A stretch of DNA of 50,135 bases from Atkinsonella hypoxylon (Eukaryota > Ascomycota > Sordariomycetes > Hypocreales > Clavicipitaceae), in contig JFHB01000220.1 of NCBI GenBank assembly GCA_000729835.1, positions 1 to 50,135 of the forward strand, written 5' to 3'. Position 1 is the stretch's first letter. Every line of letters begins with the position of its first letter. The position numbers and the translations under genes were made by a program. Shown here piece by piece: positions 10,465 through 23,600 of this stretch. The notes beneath the pieces were generated by a model, which had not been told where the DNA came from, did not search any database, and worked only from the letters and a program-made list of their open reading frames with translations.

Positions 10465-13400
10465 GTTGATTTTATGTTACAAAAATTCTTACAAGGGGTT
10501 CAATTTACATTGCCAGCTTAACTATTAAGAAAGCCGTATTTAGCACTAGTTCTGTATGAGGCTTAGACTTTTACGACCCCGCACTCAAGCGCCGGGTCTT
10601 ATGGATAATAAAGCAAAGATGTAGGCATTGCAAGGCGGTTGGTTGGTGGAGACTACGGAAAGTTTTGACTCAATTTCACGAATTCATGGTCTGACCCGTT
10701 TGATCCGCAACGCTAACAAGCCGCCTTCAATTTGTTCCCATCCTACAGTGCGGAAAACCTTAGCGTCTGCCGGTCTCTCGCCAGTACTGTCATTGGGCGC
10801 GGCCCATTCGCAAGGACACGACGGAATATATTTGAAGAGCGAAACCCTCTTAGGGTCGATGAAGCCTCCACTGTTACGCGTATCGTTCACCAGGTGCGGT
10901 GCCCTTAACACACATTTGCCACCATCGCAATGTGCCCTACTAGGACCTCAATTTATGCCAACTAAATATGCTTTTAGTCTAACTTGTGTCTAACAGTGAA
11001 TCGCATAATTGATATTGGTACTAACTAAGAGTACACTATTAGGGAGCGGCGGAGGTGTTCAGAGGATTGTAAAACCAATGCCGCACTAGTCGAGTCAAGA
11101 CGAACCTGAGATCGGAATAGCCATCTTCCTTTACGAAATAAGTTAGCATAGATACACTGAGGACCGACTTTCCTTATTATGGCAAGCTCACTAAGTTATA
11201 AATGCAAACACCCCTCTAACTGCCACCCCTGAAAAATTACGCAAACGGCTTCGCACGCTATCTATGCTTTCGTGCGATTCTAATGATGCTAAAGTATTCA
11301 ATGCCTAACCTGCCACAATGCAGGTGATCGACCTTGATGCTAGATTAACCCTAAATATTCTCGGTGGGATTCTGAGGCCTGATCGACGGTCAGACGCCAC
11401 TAAATCGGCTATGCAGATGCTCGCGGGCAGAGGGGATGGGTTGCAGCGGCCCTAGTGCATAGCGATGATTTTCCGATGAGGCTTAAAGCGACGTTTGTAT
11501 TAAAGCTGTCGAAGTGATGAAGCAACTCGCCGACCTCGAGTCTTTGCGCGTGATATAAGTGAGTGTAGCAGGCAGCCGAGGTGCTTTACTAGTTATTGGA
11601 ATTTGCAAATATGACCAACTCTAGTGCATTGCTGACACCTAGGAACCGGGAAAGGGAAGAACTAAAGAAAGGTAGCACAACAAGCCATCTTAAAACAAAG
11701 TGATGTTCCTATCGAGCGGCCGCGGGCTTTATTAGTCAGAGAAACTCTGAACCCTTACCTGTGGCCTTCTACAAGACGGACGACACTGGAGGAGATATCT
11801 CAAGTTTGCTTTCTATTTCAGTTCATAACAATTAGCTGAAACCAGTCTTGTGCTGCCTAAGTGCTCTACAATGACTATGTAAGCAGGGAAACTGCTTGTT
11901 GGTCTTACACCCGCGACTTCTTCTGGGTGTAATCTCGCAGAAGCTTAAGTTAGTGAACTAGCAAATTTGAGGTTAGGCAAATCTCCACCTCCGCAGTTCG
12001 AGGCTGCTAAGCTTGCTAGGTTCCGACTGCCGAGAAACCGCTACAGTGAAAGAAAGAGCATGTGTAAGCAGGCCTCCGGCGTTATAGGTTAGTTCCCTAG
12101 GTCCTCGGTTACGACTTCCCTCTCCAACATCTCCCTTATCGCAACAGCAACCCAACAAACGCCGACGAAATAATTGTCATTAAGATGTACAACCTTAAGC
12201 GTTGCAGCCATCGTTGCTAGCTTCAAGCAAAGGCCAGTACCAAAAAGAAGGCTAAAATAGCGAGATTACCCTCCAGGATTCTTCGTCATCCATGTCACCC
12301 TTACTACGCTCTATAATACTGAGCTGTGAGTTTCTTCGCGAGCTTGCAAATAGGGCCGTCCTTTTTTTGTTAGAGCTAGGAGCCCTCAAATTGGGCGGCA
12401 TCTTTAATCGTACTCCGCGCTAATCGTACTCCGCGCGTATCTGCTACGTCTTACGTTCGTGACCGATCGCCCCCTGTGGCGACGTCTGCTGTTTCCTGTT
12501 CGCCACTTCTAACACCCTTCGAGCGCCTCCCATCGCTGGATACGAACTCAGTAAAGGAGGAGTTCGTGCATAGTTATCTTGCAAATATGGCAAGCTGCAG
12601 CAAATACTCTGCAACTGAATGTCGAGGCCCAGCAGATGATGGCAATAATGACTTTAAGGTTATAGAACTCTGGCGAATGGTTGGACTGGGTTGAATGTAA
12701 ATAATGTTGTGCTTTTGTATGCTTATTAGTGCGTCTGTGTTATTTTCTAGGGAAAGGGATTTAAGAAGAAGCTGTGCTCTTGGTCGAGCAGACTAACCTC
12801 TTGAGAAATGTTTACTTATCCGTACTGGATTAAAAGTAAAAGATCAGAGCCTCTAGGACAGTAAGTGGAAGACGAACGCTCATAATCTAGAATCGTGAGA
12901 CATTGAGCTTTAACTGCTGGGTACCGATTGCACCGGCATTCTGACGAAATAACAGATGCTTTAGCACAGTTGCAAGCTTGTTTATTCACTTACCCCCTTT
13001 TGAGTCAAAACTCCTTTCGTAAGACTTACTGCTGTCAATGTACCAGAAATGGGCATCAAGGACATCGCGATTCTATCTACTTCGTTGGAGGGACGCTGGC
13101 CGAGCCGCGGAGCCTGCTACTATCACTACATCTCCACCTAACAGCTCGTTTTTGTCCATGTTTGATGAAGCGTCATCTGCTGCAACATAGTCGAGACACT
13201 ATTATAAGTAACTGACATGTGCTTCACAAAGCAGAAGGCGTCTGTCTCTGCCAGCACTAGACCAAGCTGAACGCTTAGTGAATCTGCTGTGCCGCTAAGT
13301 ACCGCCTCAGCTCTATCACTGCATCAGCCAGGAATACGCCCTCTAGTCCCTTCATTAAGCAGACCCTTCTTGTGGGGTACTTCTAATGATGAAGTATCCA

Positions 13401-14932
13401 AATCGAAAATCTGCGAATCATCAAGTCAACAGCTCAGGAAGGTATAACTATAAAAGGGTGTAGCTATCGAGCAATAGCCTTCGGGGTGTCTCTCTAGGGA
13501 TGTCTTTGCGTGCTGGTCAGGAAAGTCAATGAGCATGTTAACCAATCAGAGAATCTGTGACACGAACTGGGTGCCTCTTCGCCCATCTGAATCGAACTTA
13601 GACCTGTAAAAATACCTGCATTTCATTTCCCTGCACATAGGGTAGCAGCATTGCTTGGCTCAGCTTGTAACGATCATACCCTTATAGGTGCTGTGATAAG
13701 AACAGGGCGTGGACGAGGGAAATGCCAAACATGCATGGAAACATTACGTGATACAGCACGTGCTCTGTAAGGCGCTCAGTCTGATCAGACTCAGCAACAC
13801 TGAGCACACTGAACAGAACAGAGCAATGAAGATTTAATTGAATATATAAGGAAACAGTCATTACTAGATAGCTAGTTAGTCGAGATCTTCATTGATGAAT
13901 CTAAGCAATCAATTGACACTTAATTGGGAGTAGCCTCCTAACGGAATACGCTTGCCTACTGCTGCTCTTTAAACTTATCTTACTCTAAGTGACAGCCACT
14001 TACAGCGCCTTGCTCACTGTGTATTTAAGCCGACCGTTACACGAACGGGAGAGCCGCTGGGGAGAGGGGAGTCTTAAAATAATGAGAGGGAGGATTAATA
14101 TAGGACGGAGTTATACATGTCTTTTTCTAAAAGAAAAGAAAAGGTAGGAGGGAAGGAGGGACCGACTGGCTCTATATGAACACGACTTGCCCTACACTAT
14201 AGAAGCGTTTATCTCCCTTAAATGCGCTTAGCCGGTGATTTATATCAGCTACTCTCTCACTGTAATCTATCTAATCTTATTATAATGGGGATGATGTGTG
14301 ATGGTAATGCGCTCATTCCAGCTCTGCTGCTCCATATTCAGCCTGACACAGGTATACGCTAGACTTGGGCTACTTAAAAATCATCTTGCCATAGCGTGGA
14401 AGCGAATTGCAGTTCTCTATCTGGCCCTTGTGTAGAGAACCGGGTGCCTTTTAATATATATTTTACTAGACACTGGATTTTTGAAATTTTTTTCCCAGAA
14501 GAATAAAGTTCTATGCTTCTATATAAACAATTATTGGACCTATAGGGCCGGCTTAAAGCCATGTCAACACGAATACTGGGTTAAGGGCAATAGAAGAAAA
14601 GAAACTGGATATTCAATTTCTTTTGCTAGATCGCTTATTAGGATGGGTGTAAGTGGAAACCCCTACATAGAAAAGGGCTCCGACACGCAGCCCGCCTCCC
14701 CCTGCATATGGTCTCGTAATAATTCACCTCGTTCGGGACAGAACATAAGCTAGTGATAGCTCGGGTGAGGTGCCGAGATTAGATACAGTGCTGATCGACT
14801 TCTATCTTAATTAAGACTCGAATGCATATTTTCTCGGCCGAAACCGAGAGCACAGCACCAATCAGTAGTTTGAATTAGATCTTGGCGGTGATAGTAGGCA
14901 AGTTACTAACGCGCTTCCGCCTGTTGACGCGT
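10465..14932. other. Long gene-poor stretch
   Basis: About 4.5 kb with no frame I can assign. A perfect 16-bp tandem duplication lies at 12405-12420 and 12421-12436 (unit TAATCGTACTCCGCGC). A frame on the minus strand near 10684-10911 looks mildly protein-like but matches nothing I know. Base composition is not strongly AT-shifted, so heavy RIP is not obvious. Confidence 0.45.
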
Positions 14933-15182
14933 CTACTCGATGGCGGGAGAGCGTGTGCTCCGCATGCCAATCACTCCCACTCGCGGGGCAGATTCTGTGA
15001 CATTGCCATTCAACATGGGTGCGCTGACGCCCAACCCAACGAGTCCTTTGTCTCGAAGCGCCTCTTTAAAAATGGACATTCCATTAGTGCCTGGGTCGGT
15101 ACCTAGCATCTTGACCCTGGGGCGGTCACATCGCGATAACTTGGCAGCTTCTAGAGCCATCGACATTTCCTCACACCTGTAG
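14933..15182. other. Overlapping open frames on both strands, unrecognised
   Basis: The minus-strand frame 14933-15166 (77 aa) and the plus-strand frame 14940-15182 (80 aa) occupy the same GC-richer island inside gene-poor DNA. The minus frame has the more protein-like composition (pattern EAAKLSRCDRPRVKMLGTDP). One of the two may be an exon or a relic. No domain is recognised and I cannot choose a strand with confidence. Confidence 0.2.
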
Positions 15183-15504
15183 GTATACCGCTAATCAAGC
15201 ATGCTGATTGAGTTCACAAGACCTAACGTCACGTCATAATTGCGTAGTCATTCAGCGCCGTGATCAGTCCTCATAAATAATATTACAGGCGAGATCCAGA
15301 GGGTCTATCCCTTTACCTCTTTAATTCGTCCTCTTATATATAGAGCTTGAGATAAATTGAATACATCGTCCCAATCCTCACGGGTGACTCACGATTAAGC
15401 TTCGTGAAATAATGTAGAAAGTCCGCTTCTTTTATTAAACATAGTTCGGTATCGAATTCCTTAGGAAATATCGTTACTATAGGCCTTGATCCTTAATAGC
15501 ATAT
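15183..15504. other. Spacer, nothing recognised
   Basis: AT-rich DNA between the unassigned island and the 3' end of the dead HsbA copy. No gene or repeat is visible. Confidence 0.4.
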
Positions 15505-16047
15505 TTAGGAGCCTACTGAAGGAGACAAGGCAGCAATTGCGGTTTTAAAGCCATCAGCGACCTCGTTCTTAATACTAATAACCGCTGGAGCGAGATCCGT
15601 AGGCGAGGCGTCCTTAAGCGAATCGACGAAGCCAATGAATGACCCCTTGAGGTCCTGGAGATGAGAGATAGCCAGGGCCTGTCCACCTGGGATCTCAGAC
15701 CAGACTGTTGCTTTGTTTGCTATAGCAAACAATTTGCCCAAAAAGGTGGACTTCAAGGCTCCAATACTCGGCAGGATGTTAGTACCGCCTGCTTTAGAAA
15801 AGCTTCCTGTACTCTTCACATCGGTGGTGGCATTACGTATAGTAGCTGTAGCAATCTAAATATTATCATGGACAGCAAATATCCCAGATAAACTGCTGGC
15901 AGGAAGGCCGTCCACCTCGTCGTCAAGCGTTGTGGTTCGTGGACCAATCTTTTGCTTCATATCGACCTCAACTTGAGCGGCGTCGCGTTAATCAATGGTG
16001 GCAGTAGCAGTTAACGCCAATAAGAACTACTTTATAATAGTCAACAT
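15505..16047 (-). pseudogene. HsbA-family cell-wall protein pseudogene
   Basis: Read from ATG at 16045-16047, this frame aligns along its whole length with the intact HsbA-like protein at 18449-18985. Shared patterns are the signal peptide (FLLALTATAT against WLALTVTATT), QKIGP, KSTGSFS and FKTAIA. Three in-frame stops interrupt it: TAG at 16027-16029, TAA at 15988-15990 and TAG at 15856-15858. Only the C-terminal 104 codons remain open. HsbA proteins bind hydrophobic surfaces and recruit esterases in Aspergillus; the family also includes Mp1-like wall antigens. No indel is needed to follow the frame, so decay was by point mutation. The copy is inverted relative to its live paralog. Confidence 0.75.
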
Positions 16048-18448
16048 CGTGGCTGTTCTAAAAGTAGAAGTATAATAGTGGAATATCAGAAGAGATAAAA
16101 AAGCGTAAAATAAGCAACAGCAGTTCTAATAGTAGTTTTTTTCGGCGGCTTTGGGCTGGGATATATGTCGAGTTTCCAGAAAGACCGCCAGCCTCTAGCT
16201 TTATATCTAGCTCCATGCCTAGAATATAGACCTAGAGCAAAGAAGAATATAGTTAGTCAGATAAAAACTGAGACACTATTATTTAGACGTGTCATGCAAA
16301 CGAAGATTTTCTTTAGTTATCTCATGCCACTAGCCTCTATACCTGAGCAGCTACCTCTCAATAGGGAGGCATGGTCTTATCATGAAGACCGAAGCCGAAG
16401 CTTAGTCAAATTTTTTCTTTTCGTTTCTTTCTCTTTTTCTTTTTTTTGAAACAGCATATATTGACAAAAACTAGCGCGCGGGACGGGGTTGCCTAAACAT
16501 TTTAAACAGTCGCAGGGTGAATATTACTAATTGTAATGATAGCTATAAGACAAACAGAAATCCTAGAAGAAGCGGTGAGCATAGGTGACACAAGTCTGGA
16601 GAACCCACGGACGTTCATCTTACCGCTATCTCTAAGCCCCTTAACGGAGTAAATGCAGAATAGTGGGCAGCAAAAAAAGAGACAGAAACCATACAAGTCT
16701 TGCTAATCGGAGCTGTACGCCAAAAAGCTGCATCCAGCTAGCGGGATTTCCACACTTCTCCATAGAAAACGCACACCAAGTTATAAATTACGACCGTCAC
16801 AAAAAATGCACTTTATTAACCACATTAATTGCTTCGCGTTGTGCGCATGCAATTGAACACGCTTATCCGCTCAGAGCCGCTATTAACTGCGCTACTAACA
16901 ATGCTACTGACGATACTGTTGTTGGCAATGCTATCAATTGATTGATAATGGCGCACGCTGATGATGCTGCTGTTGTGGCCTGTAGCGTCGTACACTGGAC
17001 ACTAACTATTAACGCTATAAAATAGTACCGAATACCGGCTTGCTAGGGTCTCCCACATAAATTTGGTGGCACGGCGTGGGCAGGAGGTGTGTCTGTACAG
17101 CTTCTGGCCCATAGCTCCTATTAGCAAGACTTAAACCACATCGACCACGTCATAAGTGGCTGGGGACGGACTATGCTCTGCACAACACACGGCCAAGGCA
17201 GCGCCTGGCTGCAATGATAATCCTTCTCGGGCAATTCCCGGCCGCGATTTACATGTCATGTCTCAGATGTATGCTGCAGATACCGATCCACCTACTCCGT
17301 ACAATGGCTGGCTGATAAGAATCCTACATACACAAATGGCATAGATCGACGATCCGCGCTACCTTCGTAGGGGTCGGTACACCTGGCATTTGACATTTGT
17401 GAGTACTATGATGTGGTCGAGTGGTAGGCTAGACTATCTTGGTTATAGCTACAGGGTTGTAGGATTATAGCTTAATTGGATGAACAGGTCTATAAATGCC
17501 TTATCTTATTACTATCAGTTACCATCCACGATGTATTCTACACACGGCTGGCATATAGTTGTACGTGTAAATAATGGCAAATTGCCTAGGACTAGCTGTT
17601 GCCTTCAACCTGTTAGAGCATATATGCTCTGACGGAATTAGTGAAAGTGTAGCTAGCGACTAACTACAGCGGCCACACCACTGTGTGACAGTCAGATCTT
17701 CTGCTAATTCACTGTCTTGGCAATTTCAGTCGGATCTTGTGAAACCTTAGCTGCAAAAAAAAAAAAACAAAAAAAAGCGAAACCTACATAAAGTGGTAGT
17801 GGTTATTGAATGTCTTCAAGCAGAATAATCCTGTCCTGTGTCTCGGATTTAAAAGGCCCGGTCGCAAAATGTGCACGGACACAAGACTAAGACATTATTG
17901 TCTAGGATGTTGGCCTTGTAAACGAGGCCGTCCTGCCAAACATAACCAAATGTTTCAGTGAAACTATCTCGTGCTCTCCAGCTTCTATAGCTGCCTTTCG
18001 GTCAGGGCTATAATCTTGGCATAATCTTGGTATAATCATGACGACCGAGACCTAGTTCCATCCACTATGATGCAAAACTTAAAGAACAGCTTTGTTGACT
18101 ATTAGTAGGTGTTATAGATATACTGTATCAAGTAGCACATGTCACTACCTAATACGAGCAATAGGAGGTGATAGATACATATGTTAGTGGCATTTACATC
18201 CTTTTATTTTGCCACTGTCCTCCCTGTGCTACCTAACACACCATAGAAATTGTCTTGTCTTTTTATCTAAGACATACGTCTTTGCCAGAAGTAAACTCTC
18301 TATGTCCTATTAAGTCAAGAATCTAGCAATATAAAAGCTCATTAGTCCTCATTATCATCTCTTCTACGACATTGCCTGTATCAATTCCTTCTATATAAGT
18401 TATTAGTCTCTTACCCCTATATTTTCTTTAACTGTGTTTTGTTCCTCA
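16048..18448. other. Spacer between the two HsbA copies
   Basis: About 2.4 kb without an assignable gene. It contains an A-rich run at about 17755-17776, a short imperfect tandem around 18010-18035 (ATAATCTTGG units) and AT-rich DNA that probably serves as promoter for the intact HsbA gene. Several short frames (16165-16449, 16663-16941) match nothing I know. Confidence 0.4.
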
Positions 18449-18985
18449 ATGAACATGGTAGCTATCACAAAATTCCTGTGGTTGGCGCTAACAGTCACTG
18501 CAACTACTATCCGTCGCGATGTTAACACCGTTAAAAATGACATTACCCAAAAGATTGGCCCTGAGGTGACTAGACTCAACAACGACATTAACGCCTTCCC
18601 CAAAAGCGGCCTTACGGGAGCGCTTGCAATTAGAAACGATTTTAAAAACATTACTGCCACTCTCGATATAGCAACTTCCAATATTAAGTCTACTGGCTCA
18701 TTTAGCACTGTCAGTGGCACAACTATTCTCGCCTACATCCAAGCGCTGGTACCTACGATTCTCGCCACGTTAGTGAACATAGGACTTCAAGCGCCATCCT
18801 GGGCTGCCATCCCGGGTGGTAAGGCTGATGTTCTAACCTGGTTACAGTCATGGGAGTCCGCCTTTACAAATTATCTTCAGGCAATCGTCGCAGGCGAGCC
18901 CGTTTTACTAAAGGCTGGTGCTATAGCTATAACGGCCCAAATAACGGGTACTTTTAAGACTGCGATAGCGGAATACTCTGTCTGA
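18449..18985 (+). CDS. HsbA-family secreted cell-wall/hydrophobic-surface-binding protein
   Basis: 178 aa from ATG 18449; a start at 18455 is equally possible and gives 176 aa. The signal peptide is followed by an Arg-Arg pair and the all-alpha HsbA fold. That fold shows a regular series of short amphipathic helices rich in Ala, Thr, Ile and Asn, without cysteines. Landmarks are VNTVKNDITQKIGPEV near the start, STGSFSTVSG in the middle and TFKTAIAEYS at the end, the classic HsbA terminus. By family analogy it is exported and binds hydrophobic surfaces such as waxes, recruiting hydrolases or coating hyphae. It stands alone, with an inverted dead paralog 2.4 kb to the left. No intron is needed. 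Confidence 0.85.
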   Translation: MNMVAITKFLWLALTVTATTIRRDVNTVKNDITQKIGPEVTRLNNDINAFPKSGLTGALAIRNDFKNITATLDIATSNIKSTGSFSTVSGTTILAYIQALVPTILATLVNIGLQAPSWAAIPGGKADVLTWLQSWESAFTNYLQAIVAGEPVLLKAGAIAITAQITGTFKTAIAEYSV

Positions 18986-20665
18986 TATCCTGCACAATGT
19001 TTCCAGCATAGCAAGCTGGATTATTTCGCAGCATGACAATATGTTGGACTTAATGGAGACGAGTTTCTTGCGGCTATAATGCTCAGAGTTGGCGGTGGTT
19101 GTGCAGAGGTTATGTGACTTATGGTGCTGATCGACAGTTTAGCTGGAAAATCTATATCTTAGATGGGGGCTGAGACAAGCAGATATCGAGTGTTTAGCCT
19201 ACTTAAAAAAAAAAATTAGCGTTACCTCCGATACTAGGGATCCCGCTGGCTTTCTTGGTGATCAAGCTCACGTTACTGGTGCCCCCTGACTACTGAGGCA
19301 GTACTAAGTTCAGAGTGGCCTCCGATCATCTCTCAGGTTCTCCATTCTCCTCTCTCCAATCCTCGGCTTCGCGCGCCCGACATCCTTGGCTTCAATCTTG
19401 CAATTCTATATTTTTCCAAGCCTTCCTCTTGCCCTTCTCCTAGGGCTCCGATCAACTACACCATACATCCTTATTGATCAATCGGACTGAGCACCGTACA
19501 CGTAAATCAATTACATTCGGCCTCTGATTAGTGATACATCAATCAATTTACATTGCCCCATGTATATATATGTTCCACACTATTCACGAATAATTCACCT
19601 TCGCGAATACGCTGCCACATTCGCTTGAGAATAAACTCCATTTACTGGCGCTTGATTCCGTAGTACTGTTGCTGAACCGCGGCCCCTGCTTTGGTTTGGG
19701 CAGCGTGAAGAAGCTGTAGGTGTTCATTGAAGATGACGCCAAAGGCCTCTGACTCTAGCACAAGATATCGCGGATGTGGAAATTTAGAACCGCCTCTCTG
19801 CCGCATGTAATTGCCAGCTTGGATGTTCTCTAGTTATAGGCTGATAATTCGCAATACGGAGTTTATCTGCGTCATCTAGTCCTACAGCGACTGGGGGCAA
19901 GTTTATGCTTGCTTGTTGTAAGTATGTCCTGGACGATTGGACTGCTTGGGATTTCGCTGTAATTTCTCAAAAAATTGAAAAGTTTAAACCCTAGGATCTC
20001 CTCCTTACCAAGCTACTCCAAAGGCAGCATCTGCAACTTGTCATTACGATGAAACATTAAGTCAGAGAAAAAAAATCATGGGTTAGAGGCGAGGCAAATT
20101 ATTTCACTCCTACCGCTGAAGTGGAGGATCAAGGGGCGGTCTGAGAGAGTCACAGATAGTGTCTCGCTAGGCCGTGTCTACGGGAGGACAGATCACAATG
20201 TTGCACTTTGTCTTGGTCCAGTATCGCTCTTACTGTGGTGAAGCAAAGTGGTGGATGCGTCAACATTTGTTAGCCCGCGTTATTGTCTAACGTGGTGGCT
20301 TACCCGGTTCCCCAAAGTCTCAGCTTAATTTCAAGATGGAATTTGAACCTCTTTGATGTGAATACTAATGCACTAGTGAACTAGTTATAAGACCGACTCG
20401 TAAGGAGTATAATATGACCCTTGGTTATACCAACATAGTCGATTCGGATTTGGATAAATTGAATTTATTTGTTGACAAGACGGTTTCTGAGAAGCGACTG
20501 TCTAAAGTATTTTGGCTATACAGATATTATTCTTTTGGCCAGATTTGATTGCTGCCCCGCCAATTTTTGACTGATGCCCCGGGACGAAGCTAGCTCCAAC
20601 TAGGAAGCTAAGATGTGGAAAACAAGTGGCTATCGTCATCAAAATTTATCGATTCTATGTATCTC
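18986..20665. other. Spacer left of the biosynthetic cluster
   Basis: About 1.7 kb without recognisable genes. It probably forms the left border of the metabolite cluster. No terminal repeats or open frames of interest were found. Confidence 0.45.
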
Positions 20666-23600
20666 TCAACCTAGGATAGTGGCATACTTAGCAAATTCTT
20701 TGTCTTGGAGTAACATTTCAAACTCTTCCGGAAACAATCCTAATTGCAAATCGACACCACCATCATCACACATCGGTAAGATGATGCACATTCTAAATGC
20801 CGTGTTGAATCCACCCAGCAATGGGCGAACCACTTCAGGCACGCCTGCTCCATTGGCAAAGAGGTTATCACCAAAAGCGACTGCAGCTGCGGGAACTAGC
20901 ATCATGTTCGTGATCATCAGATCAAAGCCATACAACCTCATAAACGCGTACTTGAGCTGAGTGTAATCCTCGACACGCTCTAACAAGGCATAAGAATCAT
21001 GCACGACTTGGGTCGTCACGCGGGCCGCTGCTTGACGGATGAGCAGCGCAATGCGGCCGATACTCGTCGCATCGGAGCACAAAGTGTCTATAGAAATGGA
21101 GAGCCGATTGACAACCAGCAAGTTTCCCATATACGAGTCTGGAACGCCTGAGAAAAACGGCCGGCCATCGATGGGAAGCTCGAGAAGGGACTCGTCAGCA
21201 GAGGTATCGACTGGCTCACCACGGATTTCCGTTGCGGCTCGATAGCGCGCTCGAATTGCGGCACGCCACAAAAGAGCTTGCACAATATCACTAGCCGATG
21301 AAACAAGGCCTTTGGATTCAGGATCCAATGCAACCTCGGCGGTCAACCTTTGCAACTTCTCTGCGGAAATATGAAACGTGCGGGTGTGCAAGGTACAATT
21401 TGGTACGGCTGGTGGCTGCGTAGGAGAGACAAATCTGTCTGTCGGGCCTTTGTGCACAAGACCCCTGGGCGCTTTGAAGCCGAGATATCGCCAGGTTTGC
21501 GGGTCGATCTTCTCAGCAGATTGGGCATACCCTTCCGTCTCCCATTGCGCATGCACCAAGTTACGGTCCATGCTATCCGGATGCAGCCAGCTACATTTGG
21601 CCGATTCGTCGTCTTGTACGAAACGGCAGCATTCCGCCCACGCACGAAGAGCAGTCACAATACCGGTACCGTCGAATGCAGAATGGTGCAAGCCTGTCAC
21701 AAGCAGGACGCCGCCTCGGATGAAGTTGACTTGGGCGCGGAAGATGTCGGCAGGTTGCTGTGGGAACCAAGGCGCGTCGAGAACGAGCTCGTCGTCAAAC
21801 ACGGGCATAAAACTTCTAGCCCGTAGTTCGTCGAAGGAAGGGAGGTGCTCGGTCAAGTCTTTGCTCGCGATCTGTCGGGGACGTTCTGGATACGTTGCTG
21901 TGCGACTGACACCATTTGACGCATGTCTATCATGAGACGGTAGAGAGATAATTTGAACACCCTTCTTACCCGAGTTCGGTTGTCCACAAAACTCGCCGAC
22001 TTGACCATCCAACGCCGGAATCAACGAAATTAAACGCTCGAACCCACGGCCCAATACGTCCAAGACCTGGTCCCGCGTTGTGTTTTGTTTTGTCGGCAAG
22101 TAAATCGCCATCTTAACATAGATCTTAGGATTCAACAAATCGAACCCGTTCGTTTTCAAAGAGAAACCCCTTTTGTACCTGGCGAGAAGATGTTTCATCT
22201 GGTCCAGCGTGTCAGCAGAATTGCTTTCTGCACCACCTTTACCATCGCCTGAGGTCAAGCTTGATGTCATGCGAACAATGGCAGCAGCAAATTTGGCAAT
22301 TGTTGGGTTCGCGTAGAGATGGCGCGGTGATAATTGCTCGCCTGAGAGACCTGTCGCAGCGCGGACGGTTCGAATTGCTCGCACAGCGAGGAGTGAATCG
22401 AGATCGGCTTCGAATAAATCAGTAGTTTCTGCAATGTTTTTCAGTTTTGGTGTAAGCGAGTGTATGATGTGCGCTACAGCATTGCTAACGGATTCACTCG
22501 ATGTCACATCAATTTCAGCTGCCGAAATCTGGACGTCCACCTCGGAGAGTCGCGAATGATAAAATTCGGAGATGTATTCTTCATACAGCTGGACTGTCGC
22601 GGTGCGTTTGATCGTGCCTTTATCCGTTCGTATAAACGGCTTATCCGGCTGCGAAAACATGATAAAGTCTCGATGCAATTGATCTTTATGCAGAGAAGAC
22701 GCATTCGCGCGTTGTACCGCTAGCCAAATACTCTCAAAAAGTGCATTATTGCCTACAGCGGGATTGTTCAACTCAATAAGAAGCACCGCCTGCGGGCGGC
22801 CCGTACCGACAATCAAACAGCCCTTGACTGCAATATGGGTCGTGATGATGGCTTCCATGACTAATGGCTGGATTTTGTACCCGTTGGATAAAACAATTAT
22901 ATCATCATTGCGGCCGTGGTAGGCGTAGAGGTTAGGGTTGGTAGGATTTCGGACGTACAAGTCCTTAAGGTTAATCGAGTTTTCATTGACAAAAGTGTGG
23001 AAGATGCCCTGGAATAGCTCCCAGTGTTCGTTCCGATGGACCCAGTGCTCGTATACACCAGGCTCGACTTCCTTAAACTCGAAGCCGGAGTGAGGGTGAA
23101 AGGCAAACCAGTGCCAATCCTCGCGTGGAACCCAGAGGTTGCCGATGAATAAGCCTTCGGTTGTGCCAGTCAAGTTAAGCACGCGCACCACCCCGTTGAC
23201 TTTATTTGCTACACTTTTGGTCACGGGGCCTGTACAGTTGGTCATTAAGCTTTTTTCTTGGAAGCAGACATGCGAAGACATACCACCTGAAGCGCATATA
23301 AATTTGGAAGGCCTAAACTTTTCCAAGACGTCTGGCGCATCGCCTAGCTCGTCAACAAGAGAGGGCACGATGCTCCAGACATTAATCTTGCCGTGCTCTG
23401 CAAGACTATTCAACAGCGCAATGTTAGGCAAAACGCCTGGTGGACCTAATACGCAGTGCATACCAAATAATGCCGGTATGATAATATTCATGATGATGCC
23501 GGCACCCTGCATTCGATCAACGGTCAAGTCGTGTTAGAACTGACAAAGGGGAAGAGGAACTCACGTGACTCATGGGGAATGCAGAGTATATTCGATCACC

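Noticed and set aside
20613..20960. Plus-strand frame overlapping the 3' end of the A-T-AcT gene
   Set aside because: It is antisense to the conserved end of the acyltransferase domain and has no protein features of its own.
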